Assembly (NCBI GenBank): GCA_002706605.1
Contig: PALT01000005.1
Location: 284,119-348,118 of the forward strand
Direction of reading: 5' to 3'
DNA: 64,000 nucleotides
Source: Rhodovulum sp.
GTDB lineage: Bacteria > Pseudomonadota > Alphaproteobacteria > Rhodobacterales > Rhodobacteraceae
Within the stretch, counting starts at the first letter, position 1, and every line of letters begins with the position of its first letter. The position numbers were made by a program, and so were the translations under genes. The notes beneath the pieces were generated by a model, which searched no databases, was not told the DNA's origin, and saw only the letters and a list, made by a program, of their open reading frames with translations. This document shows, piece after piece, positions 53,726 through 61,380 of this stretch.

Positions 53726-54706
53726 AGAATGCTTGCGGAATATCTTGCCCGCCTCGCCATGCAATACGTTTTTGAACGCGCCAAACCCTTCGCGGGCAGT
53801 GCGTTTGCCAATTTTGTACGCCACGACATCGCAGTTGAGGCCAAGAAAACGATCGCGCTCTGGCCCTACGACCTAACCCTAAAGGCCAGTGTTGGTCAGG
53901 GAAATTGGGCCTCGGTGCCATGGCTGGCGTTTTTTCACCCTCTCATCACCCGATCCGCGACCGAGGGGTTTTACGTCGTCTTCTTGATCAACCCGATTGC
54001 CGAGACGATCACGCTGTCGATGAACCAGGCCACCACGGCCGTCTACAACGAACACGGTGAAAGACGGGGGCGTGACGTTCTTCGCCGCCGCGCCAAGGAT
54101 ATGGCGGAACGCGTCGGGGATATGGCCGGGCGTTTCAATCGCGATCCCATCTCTTTGGGGTCTGATATGGGATATCCGCTAGGATATGAGGCCGGCCATG
54201 CCTTCGGCAAAACCTACACGCCGCAATCTATCATCGACGCGGACCTGACCGGCGATTTACGTGCCCTGCTGGACGCCTATCAGGCGTTGATCCTTCGCGG
54301 CGGCCTCACGCCTCTGGATGTTATGCAGGACGAGGCCGGATCCCAAGACATCGAAGAGGTCCGTCGTTATACCCTGTCCCGCCGGATCGAACGGGCGCCC
54401 GATGTCCGCAAAAAGGTTCTGGCCTCCAAGACGCTTGTCTGTGAGGGCTGCAAACTGGATCCGGTTTTGGACTATGGCTACTCGGGCAAGCCCGTGAACA
54501 CCCCGCTGGACGTCCATCATGCGAAACCCTTGGATGGATTGGCCGAAGGGGAGCAGCGCCTCTATCGCATACCCGACGATTTTCTTCTCCTCTGCCCCAC
54601 GTGCCATCGAATGATCCACAAACAAGACGACCCGGCCGACCTTAAACAGTTACAACGCTCAATCCGGTTTCGACATATGCGCGAAGTGCTGTACCCAACG
54701 ACATAG
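53720..54706 (+). CDS. MrcB-N (DUF3578) domain plus HNH endonuclease, putative type IV-like restriction enzyme
   Basis: A 328-residue protein. Residues about 10-190 fit the MrcB N-terminal family: YDLTLKASVGQGNWASVPWL, then GFYVVFLINPIAETITLSMN. The C-terminal HNH domain has zinc-knuckle cysteines 241/244 (CEGC) and 292/295 (CPTC), the catalytic DVHHAKPL (His266, His267) and CHRMIH. The N-terminal domain family recognises modified DNA in McrBC-type enzymes, so this looks like a stand-alone nuclease against modified foreign DNA. No methylase or helicase partner is adjacent. The start could be 53729 instead (GGATGAG upstream). Base use is not visibly different from the neighbours. It sits between tpiA and a TRAP transporter, flanked by hairpins. 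Confidence 0.8.
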   Translation: MSRMLAEYLARLAMQYVFERAKPFAGSAFANFVRHDIAVEAKKTIALWPYDLTLKASVGQGNWASVPWLAFFHPLITRSATEGFYVVFLINPIAETITLSMNQATTAVYNEHGERRGRDVLRRRAKDMAERVGDMAGRFNRDPISLGSDMGYPLGYEAGHAFGKTYTPQSIIDADLTGDLRALLDAYQALILRGGLTPLDVMQDEAGSQDIEEVRRYTLSRRIERAPDVRKKVLASKTLVCEGCKLDPVLDYGYSGKPVNTPLDVHHAKPLDGLAEGEQRLYRIPDDFLLLCPTCHRMIHKQDDPADLKQLQRSIRFRHMREVLYPTT

Positions 54707-54729
54707 GCCGCGCCCTACTGGACGCGGCC
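54706..54729 (+). terminator. Hairpin at the end of the MrcB-N/HNH gene
   Basis: GGCCGCG and CGCGGCC form a 7-bp stem with a 10-base loop starting at the last base of the stop codon, followed by TTACTTAT. Confidence 0.55.
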
Positions 54730-54741
54730 TTACTTATGTCT

Positions 54742-54775
54742 TGCGCCGCCGGCTTGTCCGGCGGCGCACATTTTA
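54742..54775. terminator. Strong hairpin between HNH gene and dctM
   Basis: TGCGCCGCCGG and CCGGCGGCGCA form an 11-bp GC-rich stem with loop CTTGT, followed by CATTTT on the plus strand. It separates the plus-strand nuclease gene from the converging TRAP operon. Confidence 0.75.
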
Positions 54776-54784
54776 ACAAGGGGC

Positions 54785-56182
54785 TTAGTTCGTGATGATC
54801 TCGGGACCCATCAGGCTTGTCGGCAACCAGGTCGACAGGAACGGGATGTAGGTCACCATGATCAGGAAGACGAACAGCACGGCCAGGAACGGCAGGGCCG
54901 CACGGACCACCCGCATCATCGGCATCCCCGCCACGCCCGAGGTCACGAACAGGTTCAGACCCACCGGCGGCGTCAGCATCCCGATTTCCATGTTCACCAC
55001 CATGATGATGCCCAGATGGATCGGGTCGATGCCCAGCTGGATCGCAATCGGGAACACCAGCGGCGCAACGATCACGATCAGGCCCGAGGGCTCCATGAAC
55101 TGACCACCGATCAGCAGGATGATGTTCACGATCACAAGGAACATGATCGGCCCGAACCCAGCCGCCAGCATCGCACCAGCGATGTGCTGCGGAATTTGCT
55201 CATCCGTCAGAACGTGCTTCAGGATCAGGGCGTTGGCGATGATGAACATCAGCATGATGGTCAGCTTACCCGCCTCAAGCAGCGTGTCGCGCGTGTCCTT
55301 GTGGAAGAACGCGGTGACCAGGGCCTGCGGCTTGGCAAACAGGCTGGTCGGGGTTGCGCCCTCTTCCTTGGCGGCCAACGGCCCCATGTCACGGTAGACA
55401 AACACCGCAATCAGGAACGCATAGACGGATGCCACGGCGGCGGCCTCGGTCGGGGTAAAGATCGCCTTGGTCACGCCCGGGATACCATAGATCCCCACCA
55501 TGATGATCGCGATCAGCATCAGCCCCCAGAACGCATCGGCAAAGGACGCGCGGATTTCACCCCAGCCCTGCCATTCGCCCTTGGGCATGTTTTTGACCCG
55601 CGCCATGATGTAGATCGTCACCATCAGCATCAGACCGGCCAAAAGGCCCGGAATAACACCGGCAAGGAACATCCGGCCCACGGACACATCGGTGGCCGAG
55701 GCGTAAACGACCATAACGATGCTCGGCGGGATCAGAATGCCAAGGGTCCCTGCGTTACAGATCACACCAGCGGCGAATTCCTTGCTATAGCCCGCCTGTT
55801 TCATCGCCGCGATGACGATCGTCCCGATGGCCACAACGGTTGCGGGCGAACTGCCCGACAGAGCCGCGAACAGCATACAGGCAAACACACCCGCAATCGC
55901 CAGACCACCGCGCATGTGACCCACACAAGCGATCGAAAACCGGATGATCCGCTTCGCCACACCGCCCGTCGACATGAACGAGGACGCAAGGATAAAGAAC
56001 GGAATCGCCAGCAGCGTGTAGTGACCCGCCATCGCCTGATAGAGGCTCTGCGCAATCGACGCCAAGGACGTGTCCGAGAACATCAACAAGAAGAGCATCG
56101 AGCTCAGGCCGAGGCTGATTGCGATCGGCACACCGATCAACAACAAGCCAACGACCATGGCGAACAAAAGTACGACGTCCAT
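54785..56182 (-). CDS. dctM: TRAP transporter large permease, DctM
   Basis: A 465-residue protein with about twelve to fourteen membrane helices and a 60-residue hydrophilic insertion after about residue 260. Blocks such as AIPFFILASSFMSTGGVAKR, ALSGSSPATVVAIGTIVIAA, GILIPPSIVMVVYASATDVS and NLFVTSGVAGMPMMRVVRAA are those of DctM. It forms the Na+-dependent translocation channel with DctQ and takes substrate from the periplasmic DctP. The gene starts two bases after the dctQ stop; GAGGA lies inside dctQ. Confidence 0.93.
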   Translation of the reverse strand: MDVVLLFAMVVGLLLIGVPIAISLGLSSMLFLLMFSDTSLASIAQSLYQAMAGHYTLLAIPFFILASSFMSTGGVAKRIIRFSIACVGHMRGGLAIAGVFACMLFAALSGSSPATVVAIGTIVIAAMKQAGYSKEFAAGVICNAGTLGILIPPSIVMVVYASATDVSVGRMFLAGVIPGLLAGLMLMVTIYIMARVKNMPKGEWQGWGEIRASFADAFWGLMLIAIIMVGIYGIPGVTKAIFTPTEAAAVASVYAFLIAVFVYRDMGPLAAKEEGATPTSLFAKPQALVTAFFHKDTRDTLLEAGKLTIMLMFIIANALILKHVLTDEQIPQHIAGAMLAAGFGPIMFLVIVNIILLIGGQFMEPSGLIVIVAPLVFPIAIQLGIDPIHLGIIMVVNMEIGMLTPPVGLNLFVTSGVAGMPMMRVVRAALPFLAVLFVFLIMVTYIPFLSTWLPTSLMGPEIITN

Positions 56183-56184
56183 GA

Positions 56185-56874
56185 TTAGATGTCCTCGCGG
56201 TTTTTCTGTGCGGCTTCTTCGACCGCATCTTCGGCTTCGTGGCTGACGATCAGGCTATCCTGATCACCCTTGACGATACGCAGGCTGGCCTGAACGATCC
56301 GGAACAGGATCAGGGCCACACCGAACGGCAGGATCGCATAGGGGATAAAGCGGGGCAGTTTCTCATAGGCCTCGCCCTCATTCATCAGCGGCTCGATAAA
56401 GCGCAGCCATTCGGGGAACGGCAATTGCTCGGTCTCGTACCATGCTTGATCGCGGCTATTGGCAAAGCCCGTGGGGAACCAACGGCCCGTGGTCGCATCC
56501 AGACCCGCGAACGGTGCCCAATAGTCCCACGCGCCTTTCAGCAACAGGCCCGCATAGACGACGCACACAACGGCAGAGATCAGAACCAGAACCCGTTTTG
56601 CAGGGCTGCTAACGATGTTCAAAATCGCGTCCACACCCAGATGGGCGGTGATCTTGAACCCGTAGGAAATGCCGAACAGCACAAGCCACGCGAACAGGAC
56701 CAGCGTCAGTTCCAGCCCCCAGATCAGCGCGGTATCAAACACATAGCGCAGTACGACGTTGATAAAGGTGACAAGTGTCATCATGCCCAGCAACAGGGCG
56801 ATAAAGGTCTCTTCCAGTTCGTTTACGAAATGGCCGAGCTTGGTTTTGGGGTGATATCCCGAGTGACCGCTCAT
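56185..56874 (-). CDS. dctQ: TRAP transporter small permease, DctQ
   Basis: A 229-residue protein with four main membrane helices; ETFIALLLGMMTLVTFINVV and WGLELTLVLFAWLVLFGISY are typical DctQ helix 1 and 2 blocks. An additional loop of about 60 residues between helices 3 and 4 (AGLDATTGRWFPTG and following) makes it longer than most DctQ proteins, a form known for C4-dicarboxylate systems. It scaffolds the DctM channel. Confidence 0.92.
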   Translation of the reverse strand: MSGHSGYHPKTKLGHFVNELEETFIALLLGMMTLVTFINVVLRYVFDTALIWGLELTLVLFAWLVLFGISYGFKITAHLGVDAILNIVSSPAKRVLVLISAVVCVVYAGLLLKGAWDYWAPFAGLDATTGRWFPTGFANSRDQAWYETEQLPFPEWLRFIEPLMNEGEAYEKLPRFIPYAILPFGVALILFRIVQASLRIVKGDQDSLIVSHEAEDAVEEAAQKNREDI

Positions 56875-56904
56875 ACCTCGTATCCTCCGGCATAAAGGGT
56901 TCGG

Positions 56905-56944
56905 TTCAAAAAACGGCCCGGACGCAGGCGCCTCCGGGCCGTTT
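56905..56944 (-). terminator. Intra-operon terminator/attenuator between dctP and dctQM
   Basis: On the minus strand AAACGGCCCGGA pairs perfectly with TCCGGGCCGTTT (12 bp, 10-base loop) and TTTTTTG follows. It lies 20 bases past the dctP stop and 31 bases before the dctQ start, so it should lower dctQM expression relative to dctP. Confidence 0.85.
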
Positions 56945-56964
56945 CGGTGAGTGGTGGCTACGCC

Positions 56965-57969
56965 TTAGAACGAGGCGTTGATTTCTTGTGCTTTGGCGAT
57001 GTTGTCGGCGCCTACGTCGCCTTCAAACTGCTCCCAAACCGGTTTCATGGCAGCAACCCAAGCAGCGCGCTGTTCCTCGGTCAGGGTGCGGACAACGCCG
57101 CCGGCCTCAAGCACCGATTCCTTGGCGGCTTGGTTCACGGCCGAGCTCTCGGTGTTGCGAGTCTCGGTGACCTCTTTCAGGATGGTCAGCAGTTGGTCGC
57201 GCACATCGGCGTCAAGGCTGTCCAGCCAGTCAACCGAGGTCACAACCAGATAGTCCAGAATACCGTGGTTGGTTTCGGTGATCCCGTCCTGAACCTCAAA
57301 GAACTTTTGGCCATAGATGTTGGACCAGGTGTTTTCCTGACCGTCCACAACGCCGGTTTGCAGCGCGCCGTAGACTTCGGAAAACGCCATCGGCTGGGGC
57401 GAGGCACCCAGTGCTTCCATCTGGGCAACCAGAACGTCCGAGGTTTGGACGCGGAATTTCAGGCCAGCCGCATCAGTCGGCAGTTCCAGCGGCTTGTTGG
57501 CCGAGAACTGTTTCATGCCGTTGTGCCAGAATTCCAGACCCAGCAGACCACGGCGCGCCATGGATTCTTTCATCGCCTGACCGGTTTCCGAGTTCTGGAA
57601 CGCATCGACGGCGTCGACGTTCTTGAACATGAACGGCAGGTCAAAGATGCGGAATTGTTTGGTGAAGGCTTCGAATTTCGACAGCGACGGCGCAGCCATC
57701 TGAACGTCGCCTTGCAGCATCGCCTCCAGAACCTGGTCATCGTTGTAGAGGGTCGAGTTCGGGAAAACCTCCATACAGGCTTTGCCGTTCATCTCGTCGT
57801 TGACGCGCTGTTGCAGCAGGCTTGCGGCGATGCCTTTGGGGTGACGGTCGGTGTTGGTCACGTGGCTGAACTTGATGACGATCTCGCCGTCGTCACAGTT
57901 TGCCATGGCACCGGTTGCCGAAGCGCTGATCGCGATTGCGGCTGCAACTGCAGCATTCAGGAATTTCAT
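56965..57969 (-). CDS. dctP: TRAP transporter substrate-binding protein, DctP (C4-dicarboxylate type)
   Basis: A 334-residue periplasmic binding protein with a signal peptide (AAVAAAIAISASATGAMA). The substrate region AAGLKFRVQTSDVLVAQMEA holds the conserved arginine that binds the carboxylate, and PMAFSEVYGALQTGVVDGQENTWSNI is the DctP signature. The overall match to C4-dicarboxylate (malate, succinate, fumarate) receptors is good. The start at 57969 has GGAGGAGTCCTT upstream, fitting a highly made protein. dctD/dctB-like regulators lie upstream on the same strand. Confidence 0.93.
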   Translation of the reverse strand: MKFLNAAVAAAIAISASATGAMANCDDGEIVIKFSHVTNTDRHPKGIAASLLQQRVNDEMNGKACMEVFPNSTLYNDDQVLEAMLQGDVQMAAPSLSKFEAFTKQFRIFDLPFMFKNVDAVDAFQNSETGQAMKESMARRGLLGLEFWHNGMKQFSANKPLELPTDAAGLKFRVQTSDVLVAQMEALGASPQPMAFSEVYGALQTGVVDGQENTWSNIYGQKFFEVQDGITETNHGILDYLVVTSVDWLDSLDADVRDQLLTILKEVTETRNTESSAVNQAAKESVLEAGGVVRTLTEEQRAAWVAAMKPVWEQFEGDVGADNIAKAQEINASF

Positions 57970-58184
57970 AAGGACTCCTCCCAGATTCCGAGGTTGTTTG
58001 GACGCCTTGTGGCGCTGCCATAGTGAGAACAGATCGCGCCCCGACCGCTCAAGACAGAAAAATGACACCTGACAAAATCCGTGGGTTTTGCCGGTTTTTC
58101 AGGGGGTTACGGCACAACCCCGCCATGCACCTGATGCAACCCTGCATCCCGGTGGGCGGAAATCCACACAGGTCAAACCCCATG

Positions 58185-58215
58185 TGTGCGAAAATCCGCA
58201 CAGAATATCTGTGCG
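58185..58215. promoter_or_regulatory. Overlapping palindromes upstream of dctP
   Basis: TGTGCG-AAAATC-CGCACA (58185-58202) and CGCACAGA-ATA-TCTGTGCG (58197-58215) are both perfect inverted repeats and share the middle CGCACA half. They lie about 215-245 bases upstream of the dctP start, a position typical of activator sites for DctD-type regulators. Confidence 0.6.
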
Positions 58216-58246
58216 CGACTCGGGTAGAATTTACACCAAAGTTGCG

Positions 58247-58271
58247 CGCACCTGCCCAAAGGACAGGCGCG
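58247..58271 (-). terminator. Possible terminator of the dctBD transcript
   Basis: On the minus strand CGCGCCTGTCC pairs with GGGCAGGTGCG over 11 bp (two G-U) with loop TTT, 26 bases past the dctD stop. There is no T run, so it may be Rho-assisted or only a 3' stabilising stem. Confidence 0.45.
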
Positions 58272-58297
58272 TTATACATTTTGCAAGTGCAGAAAGA

Positions 58298-59536
58298 TCA
58301 GTCGCCGACGCGGAAGTTTTCGGCGCGGATGTTGTGGCGGGCCAGCTTGTCGTAGAAGGTCTTGCGCGGCAGCTTGAGGGCCTTGGCGGCCTCGGTTGCG
58401 CGCCCCTCGGCCCGTTTCAACGCCTCAATCAACAAGGACCGTTCGACCCGCGCCAATTGCGCGGCCAGACCGTCGGCGGCGGTCTCTTCTTCTTCGACAT
58501 CTCCCAACCCCATGGCAAAGCGCATCGCCGCATTCATCAACGACCGCGCATTCCCCGGCCAATCCTGCGCCATTAGACGCGCCACCACGTCCTGCGTCAC
58601 CTCGGGCGGGGTCAGGGCGGCTTGTTCAGCGGCAATCGACACGTAATGGCGGAACAGGACGGGAATATCCTCGGGCCGTTCGCGCAGCGCGGGGATGCGC
58701 ACGCGCATGACGTCCAGTTTATAGAACAGATCGGGGTTGAACCGCCCCGCCGCGACCTCGGCGTCGATGTCGCGATAGGTGCCGGTGATCAGGCGCGGAC
58801 CGGTCGCGCCCTCAAGCAGGTTCAACAGATGAAACTGCGCGGCGGGATTGAGGGCGGCCACCTCATCCAGAAACAGCGACCCGCCCTCACCCGCCTCGAA
58901 CGCACGGTCCAGATCGTCGGGCGTGACGGACGCCGCGGGCAGCTTGTGAAACGGACGCATAGAACCGGCGGACAAGAGGTGGATCACCTCGGCCACCTTG
59001 GCCGTGCCAGACCCGGGCGCGCCAGTGATCAGAACCTCGGCCGTGGTGCGGGCCACGCTGCGCACCCGCGCGCGCAGCTCATCCGCTTGGGCCGACATGC
59101 CAAACAACATCCGCGCCGCCGCGTCGCCGGTTTCCAACTGGGCCTTCAGCCGCCGGTTTTCGAGGATCAGGGACCGCGTGCGCAGCGCCTTTTCGACCAC
59201 CGCGATCAGGTCCTTAGGCGCACAGGGCTTTTCTAGGAAATCAAACGCCCCCGCCGACATGCCACGCACGGCCATGGGGATATCACCCTCACCCGTCAGC
59301 AAAACCACCGGCAAATCCGCGTCGACCTTTTGCGCATAGTCCAGCAGGGCAAACCCGTCCTTGCCCGGCATCCGGATATCGGACAGGACAATGCCCGCGA
59401 ATTCGGGGGTCAGGTGATCCTTAGCCTCAATGTAGGACCCCGTCAGGATCGGTTCGAAATCCGCCAGTTCCAGCGTTTGCCCCAGCGCCTCACGCACGGG
59501 GGGATCATCGTCAACGACCAGAATTTTGGTGATCAT
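58298..59536 (-). CDS. dctD: DctD-like response regulator with a degenerate sigma-54 activator domain
   Basis: A 412-residue NtrC-family protein: receiver domain (phosphoacceptor Asp53 in VLSDIRMPGKDG), central AAA+ domain (about 140-330) and C-terminal Fis-type helix-turn-helix (RATEAAKALKLPRKTFYDKL). The AAA+ domain is unusual: Walker A reads GAPGSGTAKV without the lysine, the GAFTGA loop that contacts sigma-54 is deleted between RPFHKLPAASV and GEGGSLFLDEV, and the arginine-finger segment is FNPDLFYKLDV with Asn and Lys in place of both arginines. Walker B is kept. It therefore cannot work as a normal sigma-54 activator and probably acts on a sigma-70-type promoter, as R. capsulatus NtrC does. 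Confidence 0.87.
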   Translation of the reverse strand: MITKILVVDDDPPVREALGQTLELADFEPILTGSYIEAKDHLTPEFAGIVLSDIRMPGKDGFALLDYAQKVDADLPVVLLTGEGDIPMAVRGMSAGAFDFLEKPCAPKDLIAVVEKALRTRSLILENRRLKAQLETGDAAARMLFGMSAQADELRARVRSVARTTAEVLITGAPGSGTAKVAEVIHLLSAGSMRPFHKLPAASVTPDDLDRAFEAGEGGSLFLDEVAALNPAAQFHLLNLLEGATGPRLITGTYRDIDAEVAAGRFNPDLFYKLDVMRVRIPALRERPEDIPVLFRHYVSIAAEQAALTPPEVTQDVVARLMAQDWPGNARSLMNAAMRFAMGLGDVEEEETAADGLAAQLARVERSLLIEALKRAEGRATEAAKALKLPRKTFYDKLARHNIRAENFRVGD

Positions 59537-61322
59537 GCGGCCTCTCCAGTCCGGCGGCGGTCAGTTCGACGGCGAATTCCGCGCCGCCCGTGTCACGGTT
59601 GCGCCCCCGTATCGCACCACCAAAGCTCTGCACAAGCCCATAAGAGATCGACAGGCCCAGACCCATGCCCTCGGACAGGCCGACCTCTTTGGTGGTGTAG
59701 AAGGGATCGAAAATCTTTTCCGGCTCCTTAATCCCCGGCCCCGTGTCGCGCACATAAAGGAAAACCGAGCCGCCCTGTTCGCCGATCTCAAGGCCCAGTT
59801 CGCGCCGCTCGGACGCGCCCATGGCGTCGATGGCATTGGACACAAGGTTCAACACGACCTGTTGCAACCGCACCTCACCCCCGCGCACCAAAATGGGCGC
59901 CTCGGGTCGGGTCCAGATCAGGGTGACACCATCGCCCGCGACCCGTGCCTCGGAAATCTCAAGAACTGCGTCGATCACGCCCACCAGATCAACGGTGCCT
60001 GCCGGTTCGCTCTCTTGGCGGGCAAAGGCGCGCAGGTTCTTGATGATCCGCCCCATGCGCCGCGCCAGATCGGAAATCCGGCCAAGGTTATCGGCCGCGC
60101 GGTCCGCCTTGCCCCGTTCCAGAAACAGGGTGCCATTTTCGGCAAAGGTCTGAATCGCCATCAGGGGTTGGTTCAACTCATGCGACAGGCCCGCCGACAT
60201 ATTCCCAAGGGCCGACAGTTTCCCCGCTTGCACCAAATCCTGTTGCGCCTTTTTCAAGGCCGCCTCGGCCTCTTTGCGTTCGGTGATTTCACGGCGCAGG
60301 TTTTCGTTCGCGCGCGACAATTCACGGGTGCGCCTTGCCACGCGGTGTTCCAGTTCCGCATTCGCCGCCGCCTCAAGCGCAAGACGGTCGGCCAGTGCAC
60401 GGCGACGTTGCGACAACAGCAACAGGGTCGCGCCAAACACCACCGACAGGGCCGCCGCAACCGCCGCCTGCAACGCCGCAACCCGCGCCGCCGGTGCCGC
60501 GTCCAACAGCAACTCGCCCGTCATTTCGATGATCGGCAAAGGCTTGGTCAGGTGGAGCGCGCGCGACGGGATATAAGGGCCCGCGTTAATCGCCCAGACC
60601 TCATTCCCGTTGACGATATGCGGGCGGAAATCGATGAATTGGTCCAACTGTTCAGGATCATAGCCAAACAGGGCAAACGCCGCCGCATCCGCATGCCCGC
60701 GCGTGCGGAACAACAATTCCGTGCGGTTGGTGATGAAAATCACCCCTGCCTCATCGGTGAAATAAACCGCCTGCGCATCCCCCACCCATGCCGATTCCAC
60801 GGCCCAGATATTGACGTCCACCGACACCGCCCCGACCGGCAAACCCTCGGGGCCAAACACCGGCGCGGTAAAAATGAACGCCCGTTCCGCAAGGCCCGAT
60901 GTCCGTTCGTGATGCGCGCCAAGTGCGCCCTGCATCGCGCGCTGAAACGACGGGTTATCGGCGCGGGATTGCGGCGCGGTGCCAAGGCGGTTCGAACTGA
61001 CAACCACGCGCCCCGCCGCATCGACCAGATGCAAATCCAGCGTCCCCGTCTTATCCGCCGTGCGCAACAACAGATCCTGCGCATCGTTCAGATCACCGCC
61101 CTGCTCCAACGCCGCATGCAACACCGGATGATCGGCCATCAGGACGGCCAGTTCGCGATATTGCTGAAGCTGGCTGACCAAACGATCCGACGCCAGCGAC
61201 AGGTCCGATTCCCCGCGCTCGGACAGTTGGTCCAGCGCTTGGGAATAGGCAAAATACCACACCCCGCCGGTAAACCCCGCAGAGAGCAGCAAAAACACAG
61301 CCAAGGCAAAAACGCGCGTCAT
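59511..61322 (-). CDS. dctB: DctB-like sensor histidine kinase
   Basis: A 603-residue membrane kinase: N-terminal helix (about 3-25), a periplasmic double-PAS/Cache sensor (about 35-270), a second helix (about 284-304), a short coiled coil, and the kinase core. The phospho-accepting His381 is in GLSHELNQPLMAIQ; the ATPase shows LVSNAIDAMGASERR, VRDTGPGIKEPEKIFDPFYT and GLGLSISYGLVQS. It overlaps dctD by 26 bases. DctB senses external C4-dicarboxylates; the sensor and location support that role here. The start at 61322 is preferred to in-frame ATGs further upstream. Confidence 0.92.
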   Translation of the reverse strand: MTRVFALAVFLLLSAGFTGGVWYFAYSQALDQLSERGESDLSLASDRLVSQLQQYRELAVLMADHPVLHAALEQGGDLNDAQDLLLRTADKTGTLDLHLVDAAGRVVVSSNRLGTAPQSRADNPSFQRAMQGALGAHHERTSGLAERAFIFTAPVFGPEGLPVGAVSVDVNIWAVESAWVGDAQAVYFTDEAGVIFITNRTELLFRTRGHADAAAFALFGYDPEQLDQFIDFRPHIVNGNEVWAINAGPYIPSRALHLTKPLPIIEMTGELLLDAAPAARVAALQAAVAAALSVVFGATLLLLSQRRRALADRLALEAAANAELEHRVARRTRELSRANENLRREITERKEAEAALKKAQQDLVQAGKLSALGNMSAGLSHELNQPLMAIQTFAENGTLFLERGKADRAADNLGRISDLARRMGRIIKNLRAFARQESEPAGTVDLVGVIDAVLEISEARVAGDGVTLIWTRPEAPILVRGGEVRLQQVVLNLVSNAIDAMGASERRELGLEIGEQGGSVFLYVRDTGPGIKEPEKIFDPFYTTKEVGLSEGMGLGLSISYGLVQSFGGAIRGRNRDTGGAEFAVELTAAGLERPHDHQNSGR

Positions 61323-61380
61323 GGCCCCCAAGATAAAAACGCCGCCTTGCATTGGCCAGCCCCTTTGGCAATCTGGCGCC

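Larger units (their letters stand above)
57970..58297. other. Regulatory region between dctD-like gene and dctP
   Basis: A 328-base gap. It contains a stem-loop just past the dctD stop (58247-58271), overlapping palindromes (58185-58215), further CACACA/TGTGTG half-sites (58165-58188), and a GATGCA-ACCC-TGCATC dyad (58133-58148). No sigma-54 promoter (TGGCAC-N5-TTGC) was found. No credible gene is present. Confidence 0.6.

Noticed and set aside
57970..58297. Sigma-54 promoter upstream of dctP
   Set aside because: The closest match (TGGCAG-N5-CAAGG on the minus strand) lacks the essential GC of the -12 element, and the regulator lacks GAFTGA.
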